A DNA stretch of 18,325 nucleotides from Candidatus Poseidoniaceae archaeon (GTDB taxonomy: Archaea > Thermoplasmatota > Poseidoniia > Poseidoniales > Poseidoniaceae). Below the pieces are notes generated by a model, which saw nothing but the letters and a program-made list of their open reading frames with translations, was not told the origin of the DNA and made no database searches. Below are positions 7,941-15,500 of this stretch, piece after piece; the stretch's first letter is position 1; each line of letters opens with the position of its first letter. The translations under genes were made by a program, and so were the position numbers. The stretch lies in contig JAKMGM010000155.1 of assembly GCA_022424925.1 (NCBI GenBank), positions 1-18,325 of the forward strand, in the 5' to 3' direction.

Positions 7941-9620
7941 ATGATTCGACGCTTGATAGCGTTTTTTTTACTGAGCATGCTGATGCTTCCCATGGCATCT
8001 GCGGTAGATTCTACTGTTTCATGGACGCAGGAGAACACGCCAGCGTGGGACTATGATTTTTCAGATGGGTATATTTCGACCGCTCCGTTGTATATCGATG
8101 AAAAGATTCTCGTACGCACTTCAGGCTCTTCAAATCCATCCGTTACGGCATTGAGTGTTGAGGGCACATTCTTGTGGCGGCATTCAAATCCGAATTCGAC
8201 CAACAACGACATGTCTCCACTCCTTCCAGTCTCTGCTGGCGAAGGGGCATGCGGGGCATGGCCGGAACTTGTTTTGGTCGGTTGGACAGATGGAGTTCTT
8301 GAGGCGCTACATCCTGGAAACGGCACGGTCTATTGGAGCGTTCAAACCGAAGTCGTTGGTTGGGGAATTACGGGGGCTGGAAGTGTATTTGAGGGCCATG
8401 TATTCTATCCAACACGGCAAGGCCTTGGGATGTATTGCATGGCCGACGGTTCGCAGCAATGGTGGACAGAAACAGGCCTCGGTTGGAGGAACGGGGTGAC
8501 GTTGACCGATTCTGCTGCATATGTTGGTGACGAATCCGGGACGCTATGGCGCATCGATTCAACCGGTGAGGCGTACGCTCTCGCTTCATTCGAAGGTAAA
8601 ATTCGTCATGCACCTCTCATCTCTCAAGCAGGCATTCTTGTTCATGTTCAGTCATCAATGGACAGTACTGTTTTCGTTCTTCATAATGAGACAGGGCTTG
8701 TCCTTCAACAGTTTACAGCAGGCCCTTCACCTGCTCTTCCCGTGATCATGGATGATGTCGTTGTTCTTTCTGATTCGGAGTCAATCCATTTTTTGCTCTG
8801 TCGCGATACATGTGCTCTTGAGAGCCAAATACCCTTTCATTCGAACGGTGAAATAGGCATAAACAGACAGGGAAACATCGTGATTCCATCAAACACACCG
8901 AACTCGAATTGGGCCCATATTGTACACCAAAACGGTTCAAATGCGGTTCTTGAATCACTTGATGTTGGCCTGTACGGTTACGGAACGGCTGCTCCTCTAT
9001 GGTTTCGTATTGGGAGTGTGAACTACACTGTTTTTGGAGACGACCAATCCGTACTCAAAGTGTTTCAAAACCTGCCATCTGATGAGATTCTTGAATCCAA
9101 CGATTTCGATTGGTCAACGCAGAGTTTTCTCTTCGCAACTTACCTGCTTCTCGGTTCTTCGGCTGTTTTTTTCCTGAACGGGCGTAGAGATTTGTTCGTA
9201 CGAACATCAAGTCTCCTCTTGGTGCTGGTTCTCCTCCTGCTTCTTCCGGATGTTACTCAACTTTGGTCGAGCGAGGTTAACGAGGTTTTTGAAGAAACTT
9301 CAGAAGCAGATGAGTGGGATGAAAACTGGCCGGATACGTGGCTTGGAACGCAAATAGTTGTATTCCAGTTTGCTGAAGGGGAACAGGCAATTGGAGGACT
9401 GGTCGGTCATCAAGATGTCTTGTCGCTCACGCAATCGGCCGTCGACGATTTCGATTTTTCGATGACCGTGGAACAAACCAGTATAGGGGCATACATTTCA
9501 TCGATAAACGGTATCCAAGGTGAAGGTTGGGAGTTTTATGTTGACGGCTCAAAGGGCGTTCTTTCGGCCGATACGACTGCCATTGATTCCACGACAATAG
9601 TTCGCTGGACTCCAGTGTAA
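7941..9620 (+). CDS. Exported PQQ-type beta-propeller with C-terminal DUF4430-like domain
   Basis: The 559-residue protein starts with a signal peptide (MIRRLIAFFLLSMLMLPMASA, likely cleaved after Ala21). Residues about 25-385 contain PQQ-enzyme/WD-like propeller blades with repeated Trp and Gly positions, such as TALSVEGTFLWRHS, LEALHPGNGTVYWSV, YCMADGSQQWW and SGTLWRIDSTGEAYAL. Two transmembrane helices follow at about 396-414 and 424-441, joined by a positively charged loop (NGRRDLFVR) that should be cytoplasmic. The C-terminal part (about 490-559) ends with GAYISSINGIQGEGWEFYVDG and VRWTPV. This matches the DUF4430 pattern, related to the C-terminal lobe of transcobalamin. Both the propeller and the C-terminal domain should therefore face outside. 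The next gene encodes an ECF S component, suggesting a role in capturing its ligand. The DUF4430 call is from pattern recognition only. An 8-T run at 7962-7969 lies within the signal-peptide codons. Confidence 0.8.
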   Translation: MIRRLIAFFLLSMLMLPMASAVDSTVSWTQENTPAWDYDFSDGYISTAPLYIDEKILVRTSGSSNPSVTALSVEGTFLWRHSNPNSTNNDMSPLLPVSAGEGACGAWPELVLVGWTDGVLEALHPGNGTVYWSVQTEVVGWGITGAGSVFEGHVFYPTRQGLGMYCMADGSQQWWTETGLGWRNGVTLTDSAAYVGDESGTLWRIDSTGEAYALASFEGKIRHAPLISQAGILVHVQSSMDSTVFVLHNETGLVLQQFTAGPSPALPVIMDDVVVLSDSESIHFLLCRDTCALESQIPFHSNGEIGINRQGNIVIPSNTPNSNWAHIVHQNGSNAVLESLDVGLYGYGTAAPLWFRIGSVNYTVFGDDQSVLKVFQNLPSDEILESNDFDWSTQSFLFATYLLLGSSAVFFLNGRRDLFVRTSSLLLVLVLLLLLPDVTQLWSSEVNEVFEETSEADEWDENWPDTWLGTQIVVFQFAEGEQAIGGLVGHQDVLSLTQSAVDDFDFSMTVEQTSIGAYISSINGIQGEGWEFYVDGSKGVLSADTTAIDSTTIVRWTPV

Positions 9621-9661
9621 TGTAGGTAAGCCTCAAATCATCCACCCTCTTGGCTTGAATC

Positions 9662-10321
9662 ATGTTCCAAGCAATGGGCACCCACGGACCCGTTCTTTCT
9701 CCATTGGCGAGTTTGGTTTTGGATGTGCTTTTGCTTGGAAGTGCGTTTTGGCTTTTGGCCAAGCCTTCACAACGCCCGGTCATGGATTCTCTCATCCTGC
9801 TAACGCTGGTTGCATCCGTTTCACTTCTCCGTGTTGTCATGCAACCTCTGCCCAACGTACAACCTGTAACGGTCGCTGCCTTGTTAGTCGGGGCTCAACT
9901 GGGTGCCCGCAGAGGTGCTGCTTTTGCCGTTCTCGTCACCATGATTTCGAACTTCTTTATCGGAGATGGTTGGTGGACGCTCTTCCAAGCAGCAGGCTGG
10001 GCAAGCGTAGCCGTTGCTGGTTCTCGACTTTCGCTGGTGACGCCTTCTGGCCTCAATGTACGTAGAGCAGTATTCGCTTCACTTGCTGCAGCTGTCTGGT
10101 TCGATGTGGTGGTCTCACTCTCAATTCTCGATGGCACCATCGGCCCAGTGGGTTTCCTTGTTTACCTGCTTCACGGCCTACCGTTTGATGCGTTACACAT
10201 GGCTGGTAACTTCGCCTTTGTAGTATGGATGGGCAGTTGGTTTACTGGCCTGCTTGAGGAAGAACCAGCCCTTGATGAAATCGAATTTGCGGTGGTGAAT
10301 AGCCATGGTATCGACGGCTGA
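9662..10321 (+). CDS. ECF-transporter substrate-binding S component, corrinoid-type candidate
   Basis: A 219-residue integral membrane protein with about six hydrophobic segments. Its central part, PLPNVQPVTVAALLVGAQLG (62-81), then GARRGAAFAV, SNFFIGDGWWTLFQAAGW (96-113) and a late HGLPFDALHMAGN, matches a class of energy-coupling-factor S components annotated generically in bacteria. S components bind a vitamin or cofactor and dock onto a shared EcfT-EcfA module, which is absent from this window and must be encoded elsewhere if the transporter works. Members of this class often sit beside DUF4430 proteins, as here, which hints at a corrinoid or related ligand; that is inference. The start is 41 bp after the propeller gene and has no clear SD. 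The acidic tail ends by overlapping the first pth2 gene by 17 nt. Confidence 0.75.
   Translation: MFQAMGTHGPVLSPLASLVLDVLLLGSAFWLLAKPSQRPVMDSLILLTLVASVSLLRVVMQPLPNVQPVTVAALLVGAQLGARRGAAFAVLVTMISNFFIGDGWWTLFQAAGWASVAVAGSRLSLVTPSGLNVRRAVFASLAAAVWFDVVVSLSILDGTIGPVGFLVYLLHGLPFDALHMAGNFAFVVWMGSWFTGLLEEEPALDEIEFAVVNSHGIDG
10291..10298 (+). promoter_or_regulatory. Shine-Dalgarno of first pth2, inside the S-component gene
   Basis: GGTGGTGA lies six bases before the ATG at 10305, with one mismatch to GGAGGTGA. It supports the overlapping start at 10305 rather than the later in-frame ATG at 10332, which has no SD. Confidence 0.6.
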
Positions 10322-10673
10322 ATCACCATCAATGGCGCTCATTGCTCGTACCGACCTTGCGATGTCTGCAGGCAAACTCGCCGTCCAATGCTCGCATGCC
10401 GCTGTAACGTGTACGCTCAGCGCCCGTAAGACGCATGCTCGACTGGTCGAGCGCTGGAAGAACGGTGGTGCGAGGAAAATCTGCCTGGAGGCTGACGACC
10501 TTGAAACGCTGCAGAGGCTTGCGGGCCAAGCACAGTCCGCAGGCTTCGTTACCGCTCTAATCAGGGATGCCGGTCACACCGAAGTTCCTCCCGGAACGTT
10601 GACCGTGCTTGGGATAGGACCCGCTCCTCGACGTGCGATTGACGCGCTTGTTTCGGAACTGAAGCCCTATTAG
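10305..10673 (+). CDS. pth2: Peptidyl-tRNA hydrolase, archaeal type (Pth2), paralogue 1
   Basis: Pth2 cleaves the ester bond of peptidyl-tRNAs that drop off the ribosome, recycling tRNA. The 122-residue protein has the family core: ARTDLAMSAGK at 14-24, QCSHAA at 28-33 and the second signature RDAGHTEVPPGTLTVLGIGP at 87-106. The conserved Lys24, His31, Asp88 and Thr92 are all present, so the active site looks intact. The first nine residues precede the usual Pth2 start; the ATG at 10332 gives the more typical 113 residues, but only the ATG at 10305 has an SD. The gene overlaps the S-component gene by 17 nt and its stop is part of the SD of a second Pth2 gene. It differs from paralogue 2 in the MSAGK motif, where most Pth2 proteins have MGKGK. 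Confidence 0.93.
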   Translation: MVSTAESPSMALIARTDLAMSAGKLAVQCSHAAVTCTLSARKTHARLVERWKNGGARKICLEADDLETLQRLAGQAQSAGFVTALIRDAGHTEVPPGTLTVLGIGPAPRRAIDALVSELKPY

Positions 10674-10676
10674 GTG
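10672..10676 (+). promoter_or_regulatory. Shine-Dalgarno of second pth2, embedded in the first pth2 stop
   Basis: The TAG stop of the first pth2 continues into AGGTG, five bases before the ATG at 10682. This supports the long start of paralogue 2, including its N-terminal extension, and predicts translational coupling of the pair. Confidence 0.55.
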
Positions 10677-10681
10677 GTCAC

Positions 10682-11098
10682 ATGGGTTTCCGTTCATTTC
10701 TACACAGACTTACCGCTCCAGCGCCAAAGGGAACTTCTCCAAATGGGCCGTGCAAGATGATATGTGTCGTAAACCACGAATTGAAGATGGGTAAGGGAAA
10801 GGTTGCAGCGCAAGTAGGGCATGCTGCCGTTATGGCTACGATGAACGCTGGGTCACACACGCCCTTTTTGTTGGACTATTGGCTTTCAACAGGTCAGAAA
10901 AAAGTCTGTGTGAAAGGCACGGATGCAGAACATCTTCTTGCTTTGGAACAGATGGCGAAGCAAGCCGGAATTCAAACAACACTGGTACATGATGCCGGGC
11001 ATACACAGATTCCAAGCGGTTCGTTGACCGTACTCGCTCTCGGCCCAGATGCCGATGACCGATTGGAATCGATTACAGGAGAATTGAAATTGCTTTAA
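10682..11098 (+). CDS. Peptidyl-tRNA hydrolase, archaeal type (Pth2), paralogue 2
   Basis: A second Pth2 of 138 residues directly follows the first. It is closer to the family consensus: MICVVNHELKMGKGKVAAQ at 26-44, VGHAAV, and the closing HDAGHTQIPSGSLTVLALGP at 103-122, with Lys40, His47, Asp104 and Thr108 in place. It carries an N-terminal extension of about 25 residues (MGFRSFLHRLTAPAPKG...) that could form a short amphipathic helix followed by a Pro/Gly linker. This is absent in most archaeal Pth2, although eukaryotic Pth2 has an N-terminal membrane anchor. An internal Met26 would give the standard length, but the SD at 10672 supports the long form. Identity to paralogue 1 is modest by eye, so the duplication is not recent, or one copy was acquired separately. 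Confidence 0.92.
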   Translation: MGFRSFLHRLTAPAPKGTSPNGPCKMICVVNHELKMGKGKVAAQVGHAAVMATMNAGSHTPFLLDYWLSTGQKKVCVKGTDAEHLLALEQMAKQAGIQTTLVHDAGHTQIPSGSLTVLALGPDADDRLESITGELKLL

Positions 11099-11138
11099 TT
11101 CCCATTGCATTGATGAGGAATGGCGTTCTGCACGAGCC

Positions 11139-12185
11139 ATGCGTGACTATTCCACGAACCGAATCGACCTTCGATCCGACACGGTCACTCAGCCAACCCC
11201 CTCCATGCGTTCAGCAATGAACGCTGCACCCGTTGGTGATGATGTGTTGGGCGATGACCCTACTGTGTCACATTTGGAAAAGAGAATCGCACAGATGTGT
11301 GGCAAGGAAGCAGGATTATTCGTGCCTTCAGGTACAATGTCCAACGCTATTGCCCTACGCGCCCACACCAGTCCGGGTGATGAAATCATCACTGCCAAAA
11401 ACAGTCATATCTACATCTATGAAGGTGGAGGCTATGCTGCACTTTGCGGTGCGTCGATAGCGCTGGTTGACGTGTATGGCGGTTTGATGCGCCCTGAGGA
11501 TGTAGGCCTAGCGATTCGTAAACAAGCGGGTTCACTTTCCCATTATCCCGATGGGACACTGGTGTGCGTCGAGAACACCTCGAATCGAGGCGGCGGTGCG
11601 TGTTACCAGCAGGAGACATTAGACCAAATCGCTGCTGTTGCAAAAGCCAACGACTGCGCCACGCACATGGATGGTGCGCGTATTTTCAATGCGGTAGCCG
11701 CTACATCAACACCGCTCGATAGAATGGTGCGCGATTACGATTCGGTATCGATTTGTTTTTCCAAAGGCCTCGGCGCTCCGGTTGGCTCGGTCCTTGTCGG
11801 TTCTCAAGCGTTTATCACTCGCGCTCACCGTTGGAGAAAGATGTTCGGCGGGGGTATGCGTCAGGCAGGCATCCTTGCTGCAGCTTGTTCTTATGCGCTC
11901 GACCATCATGTTGAACGTTTAGCAGAAGACCACGTGCGGGCAAAAACCCTTGCAAACGCCATTAATCAATTCGATGGATTCAGCGTTGACATGGATACCG
12001 TTGAGACCAACATGGTATATTTTGAATCGAAAATGCCAGCACTCGAAGTACTGGAGCGGCTTTCAGAACAGAGCATCGACGTTCTTGATGTCAAACCCAA
12101 TGTGTGTCGCATCGTCGTCCATCTGCATGTAACTGATGAAGATGTCCAACGGATTATTGAGATTTTTTCTACTTTGGAGCATTAA
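11139..12185 (+). CDS. ltaE: Low-specificity L-threonine aldolase (PLP-dependent)
   Basis: A fold-type I PLP enzyme that splits L-threonine or L-allo-threonine into glycine and acetaldehyde. The 348-residue protein shows the expected motifs: DLRSDTVTQPT at 10-20, GDDVLGDDPTV at 33-43 and the cofactor-cradling VPSGTMSNA at 62-70. His90 in NSHIYIYE is expected to stack on the PLP ring. VENTSNRGGG comes next, then HMDGAR at 176-181, with Asp178 and Arg181 contacting PLP, and the Schiff-base Lys209 in CFSKGLGAPVGS. The length is normal for the family. It lies 40 bp after the second pth2 with no clear SD, so whether it belongs to that transcript is uncertain. Its TAA stop lies inside a TATA box for the next gene. 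It probably supplies glycine, or works in threonine catabolism. Confidence 0.94.
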   Translation: MRDYSTNRIDLRSDTVTQPTPSMRSAMNAAPVGDDVLGDDPTVSHLEKRIAQMCGKEAGLFVPSGTMSNAIALRAHTSPGDEIITAKNSHIYIYEGGGYAALCGASIALVDVYGGLMRPEDVGLAIRKQAGSLSHYPDGTLVCVENTSNRGGGACYQQETLDQIAAVAKANDCATHMDGARIFNAVAATSTPLDRMVRDYDSVSICFSKGLGAPVGSVLVGSQAFITRAHRWRKMFGGGMRQAGILAAACSYALDHHVERLAEDHVRAKTLANAINQFDGFSVDMDTVETNMVYFESKMPALEVLERLSEQSIDVLDVKPNVCRIVVHLHVTDEDVQRIIEIFSTLEH

Positions 12186-12188
12186 ATA
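12182..12188 (+). promoter_or_regulatory. TATA box for the zinc-ribbon gene
   Basis: TTAAATA is centred about 24 bp before the ATG at 12209, the distance expected between an archaeal TATA box and a transcription start. It predicts a leaderless mRNA starting at that ATG, and overlaps the threonine aldolase stop codon at 12183-12185. Confidence 0.55.
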
Positions 12189-12208
12189 CCCTCGATGAAG
12201 TAGTGGCC

Positions 12209-14566
12209 ATGGCCCGAATGTTGAACGCAACATACTGTACTGTATGCGAGCACCCTTCAACATCGATGCGATGTAAGTTGTGTGAATCACTGATTACGAC
12301 GAAGCGGGGAAAGCAATGGTCGTTCGAGACCGATGAGCACGCTCATGAGGAGGCTCGATACTTCATCGGCGCTGCTGGAAGAACATCTCGTCAACGTTGG
12401 CGAAACCTAAGCCAAAGTGTTTCAAACACGACTGAAGTTCGCTGGGCTCGCCTATCGGATGCGTCGATTGATCCTGTCAAATCATCTCCAGCGACTGAAA
12501 TGGAGATTGCTGAAATCGTCCGCTGTCTACATGACGGTGTCCGCTTGAACAACGCTCAGCGCTTTCAATTGCATTCTGGATTTCAATTGGTTAATGATGT
12601 TCATCTTTCATTCATTGATAATCACATGCATCTCAACGGGAGGGCTGTTTTGGCCGATGTACCAATAATATCTGTACTCCAACTTTTATCTTCAAAAAAA
12701 CAACGATTGGGATGGGATTTGTCTCAGATTTTTATCGCACTTGGTTCATTAAAAACCGATGCGATTGAAGCTGTGCCACAGGCTCGTGGACCAAGACCCG
12801 GTTTTGGTCATCGCCGCATTCAAGAGTCTCTCGACAAACCTGCGGCATCGGCTATGTTTTCATGGGTTGAATGGATGTCTGAAGAGCAACTACAGCCTCC
12901 AGCACATGCTGTTCTCGACCCTTTGAGCGTATGGACACGAGACGTACGACAGCGGCTGAATACCCCGAACCGGAAGAGGTTTGATTCCTACATGGAGCAA
13001 GCGTTTTCTCACCCACCCGTGGGATTGAAAACACTCACTGATTATCCTTGGGTTCAACGCTGGATGGCGTTCACACCATTCGAAGAAGTTGATGTTCATC
13101 GCCCGTGGCCCTTTCAAATCGTCGGGGGAAAACTCAATTTTGTCGTGCGAACAAAGACCAACGCTTCCCGTAAAACTCCTCTACCAGATGACCCATGCGT
13201 ATGGGCATTCCTGATTTCACTTACGCTTTCCCCACTGCGTTCCAAGCCCTCAGAACTCCTCTACGCATTGCAATACAACTGGACAAGTTTCAAAACCGAA
13301 CCGCAACACATTTTGGCGCCGCTTAAGCGTTCAATTCAATTTTTGCGGGAGGTCATCGACAGCAACTCGGACCGAATTTTCGTGCATGAAGCATCAATGC
13401 TCGTTGTTGGCAGACTCGGCCATTTCTATGAGGTCAAAGTTGGAAGAGGCGCCCACAACGCTCCATTCATCATTCAGGTGATAGAATCGTTACAACCTCG
13501 CCAAACAACGCCGCTTTGCATTCATGAGGGCTCTTTCCATTCAACCGTTCCTTTGGGCGACACGATTGTCTCGGTTCTTCTTTCGCTCCTGGATGATGTC
13601 AAAACATCTGGAGAAATTGACAGCCTGAAATCACATCTTTCAAGGCGGTCTCCTCTCGGTTTTCCAAACACCATTACCGATCAGCACCTTCGTTTACTGC
13701 ATGCCTCTTCACTCCGCCAGTTCAAGCAGGTTGCAAATCATGAGGACTCGCCTATTGTTTGGTTACCGAAAGAAACGCTCGAACGGCGTGGTGATGCGGG
13801 ACGAGGTCAGCAAAACCTGATGCATTTGTTCCACCGAAACCGAGTACTCAACCGTCGACGATGGCATCGCGACAATGACCGAACATTCACCAGAGGTAAG
13901 TGCGATGTTTTGGTTGAACATGCACTTGCAGCTGATGCATCGATGCCGCACCCACAATTTATCGAACTCTGGCACGCTTCATTTGACGGTTTACATCCCG
14001 AAGACGGCGCAGAGATGAACCCCTATTTCTGGAGACACTATGATCGGTACAACCAGATGGTTTTTGGCCGGGAACGGAGACAACGTATGCCCATCGATAA
14101 CGACCTACCAGTGGGCGACATCCGAAATGGAGAGCGAAGGTTCTGTGAAGTATTCCCTCGTATTTGGGAGGCCATGCAACTCTCGCCCATCGGTTCGACC
14201 CTTCGGATTTCTGGCGTTGACGGTGGAGATTTGACGTTCGAACACTGCCATTTGGCGATAACGGTTCGAACACAGCGTGAGCGCCGAATCCTACGAAAAT
14301 TCGCAACACTGCTCGGATTCGTAGGTGACGTTGAGCACGGTAACCAAACCGTTTTTGTTCGTAGAGATCACGCCAGCCCTTCTGCACGAAGACAACTTTC
14401 TCTTCAACTTGAACGGGCTCAACAAGCGATGGGTGTTCAAAACGCTCCACCTTGGCATTGGTATTATCGAGAAGTGCAACAAACGCCAGCCTGCCTGAAT
14501 GAATTCCCAAAGGAACTTCATCACGACCTTCGAGATACCAATCAGCGTCGTCAGCGTCATTCGTGA
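12209..14566 (+). CDS. Large zinc-ribbon protein of unknown function
   Basis: I do not recognise this 785-residue protein. Its N-terminus is a compact CX2C-X8-CX2C treble-clef or ribbon (Cys10, Cys13, Cys22, Cys25), the kind used for nucleic-acid or protein binding. The remainder is soluble, with no signal peptide or membrane segment, and is basic overall with many His, Arg and Trp. A middle block, VVGRLGHFYEVKVGR (about residues 397-411) followed by CIHEGSFHSTVPLGDTIVSV, recalls SWIM-like or similar small domains that use a Gly-x-x-Gly-x-x-Tyr strand and a Cys-x-His. However, it lacks the CxC of true SWIM domains. The C-terminal third has an arginine-rich stretch (HRNRVLNRRRWHRDNDR) and a Trp/His-rich region. 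An in-frame GTG at 12203 is possible, but the TATA spacing supports ATG 12209. It converges on the thioredoxin-like gene, with one base between the stops. Confidence 0.85.
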   Translation: MARMLNATYCTVCEHPSTSMRCKLCESLITTKRGKQWSFETDEHAHEEARYFIGAAGRTSRQRWRNLSQSVSNTTEVRWARLSDASIDPVKSSPATEMEIAEIVRCLHDGVRLNNAQRFQLHSGFQLVNDVHLSFIDNHMHLNGRAVLADVPIISVLQLLSSKKQRLGWDLSQIFIALGSLKTDAIEAVPQARGPRPGFGHRRIQESLDKPAASAMFSWVEWMSEEQLQPPAHAVLDPLSVWTRDVRQRLNTPNRKRFDSYMEQAFSHPPVGLKTLTDYPWVQRWMAFTPFEEVDVHRPWPFQIVGGKLNFVVRTKTNASRKTPLPDDPCVWAFLISLTLSPLRSKPSELLYALQYNWTSFKTEPQHILAPLKRSIQFLREVIDSNSDRIFVHEASMLVVGRLGHFYEVKVGRGAHNAPFIIQVIESLQPRQTTPLCIHEGSFHSTVPLGDTIVSVLLSLLDDVKTSGEIDSLKSHLSRRSPLGFPNTITDQHLRLLHASSLRQFKQVANHEDSPIVWLPKETLERRGDAGRGQQNLMHLFHRNRVLNRRRWHRDNDRTFTRGKCDVLVEHALAADASMPHPQFIELWHASFDGLHPEDGAEMNPYFWRHYDRYNQMVFGRERRQRMPIDNDLPVGDIRNGERRFCEVFPRIWEAMQLSPIGSTLRISGVDGGDLTFEHCHLAITVRTQRERRILRKFATLLGFVGDVEHGNQTVFVRRDHASPSARRQLSLQLERAQQAMGVQNAPPWHWYYREVQQTPACLNEFPKELHHDLRDTNQRRQRHS

Positions 14567-14567
14567 A

Positions 14568-15500
14568 TCAAGCGTTGTGATTTTCTTTTCGCAGAAGCGC
14601 AACCGCAATGAGAACGCTGACACTTGAGAGCAGTGATGTGGCAGGCAACGACTCATCTGTCGTGTCACACGCTTCACCAACACACTCGGTTTCACCAGCA
14701 GCTTGTTCTACGGGGTGATTGACCTGGTACAGCAAGTGCACGGACAAATCGGAATCATCGTACGCAGGTGGGAGTACAATGCTTGAGTTTCCGGACATTG
14801 ATACAGACGCATTTGTGATATCCATAGAGTCAAGTTCGATTATTCCTCGAACGACATGCGGGTAATTTTCAAGGCCGTTTGTTCCATCTTCGAAACGGGC
14901 CGTGTCCTCCACAATCCATGCTTGAGCTACGAGGGAACTCCCTTCAGGAACGAGCAGGTTTTCAATGTCTAGAGACCAGACAACCATTCCAGAATCTATC
15001 GATGTTGGAGACCATGCAAAGTCTGATTGCCCCGTGAGGCCGAGATGGACGCTTGACAATTGCGTGAAATCCTCTTCCAGTGAATCGCTTTCGGCGATAC
15101 TGCCAATTTTGATTGTACTTCCGTTAAAGATTACAGCTGGAGGGGCTTGTGTCCCGTATCGATCGATGAATCGTTGGTCAATCTCAGTACTGCCGAGTGG
15201 GTCTTGGAGTTCATTGATTGACCTGTGGATGTGATACTGGTGAAGTCCACTTTCATCTTCAATATCGTCTAGTGCGTGTTCGACAGTGACACAGTTTGAA
15301 CACCATGTTGCGGTATAGACCTCAACGACAGGTGGCAAATCACTCAAATTTGTACTCACCACTGCCGATTCGTTCGCTAAGGACCACTGGCCCCCGAACA
15401 GTATGCCTGCATCGGTTGGTTTGGATGGTGCGGCCACCGAAGAGGTTGCACCAAACGTAATCAGTAGAGCGATGATGAGAAGGCAGAGCGATTTCCGCAT
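14568..15500 (-). CDS. Secreted, C-terminally anchored thioredoxin-like protein
   Basis: A 310-residue exported protein with a signal peptide (MRKSLCLLIIALLITFGATS, cleavage near residue 24). A thioredoxin-type domain begins at about residue 55, with the active-site motif ATWCSNC (Cys67, Cys70) after the strand VVEVYT. A likely cis-proline follows in QAPPAVIFNG (about 120). The rest (about 140-270) looks like a beta-rich extracellular domain (WSLDIENLLVPEGSSLVAQAW, SMSGNSSIVLPPAYDDSDLS) with Cys pairs near ECVGEACD. The C-terminus has a short hydrophobic helix after LPATS and ends in a basic RKENHNA tail. This resembles archaeal C-terminal anchors, but it is not a clear PGF-CTERM. The role is probably extracellular disulphide or redox chemistry. 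The start codon lies inside the TFB gene, with a 40-nt overlap on the same strand, and no earlier or later start fits the signal peptide better. Confidence 0.86.
   Translation of the reverse strand: MRKSLCLLIIALLITFGATSSVAAPSKPTDAGILFGGQWSLANESAVVSTNLSDLPPVVEVYTATWCSNCVTVEHALDDIEDESGLHQYHIHRSINELQDPLGSTEIDQRFIDRYGTQAPPAVIFNGSTIKIGSIAESDSLEEDFTQLSSVHLGLTGQSDFAWSPTSIDSGMVVWSLDIENLLVPEGSSLVAQAWIVEDTARFEDGTNGLENYPHVVRGIIELDSMDITNASVSMSGNSSIVLPPAYDDSDLSVHLLYQVNHPVEQAAGETECVGEACDTTDESLPATSLLSSVSVLIAVALLRKENHNA

Noticed and set aside
10332..10673. Shorter first Pth2 starting at the ATG at 10332
   Set aside because: It gives the typical family length but has no SD, whereas 10305 has a well-spaced GGTGGTGA; kept as an alternative only.
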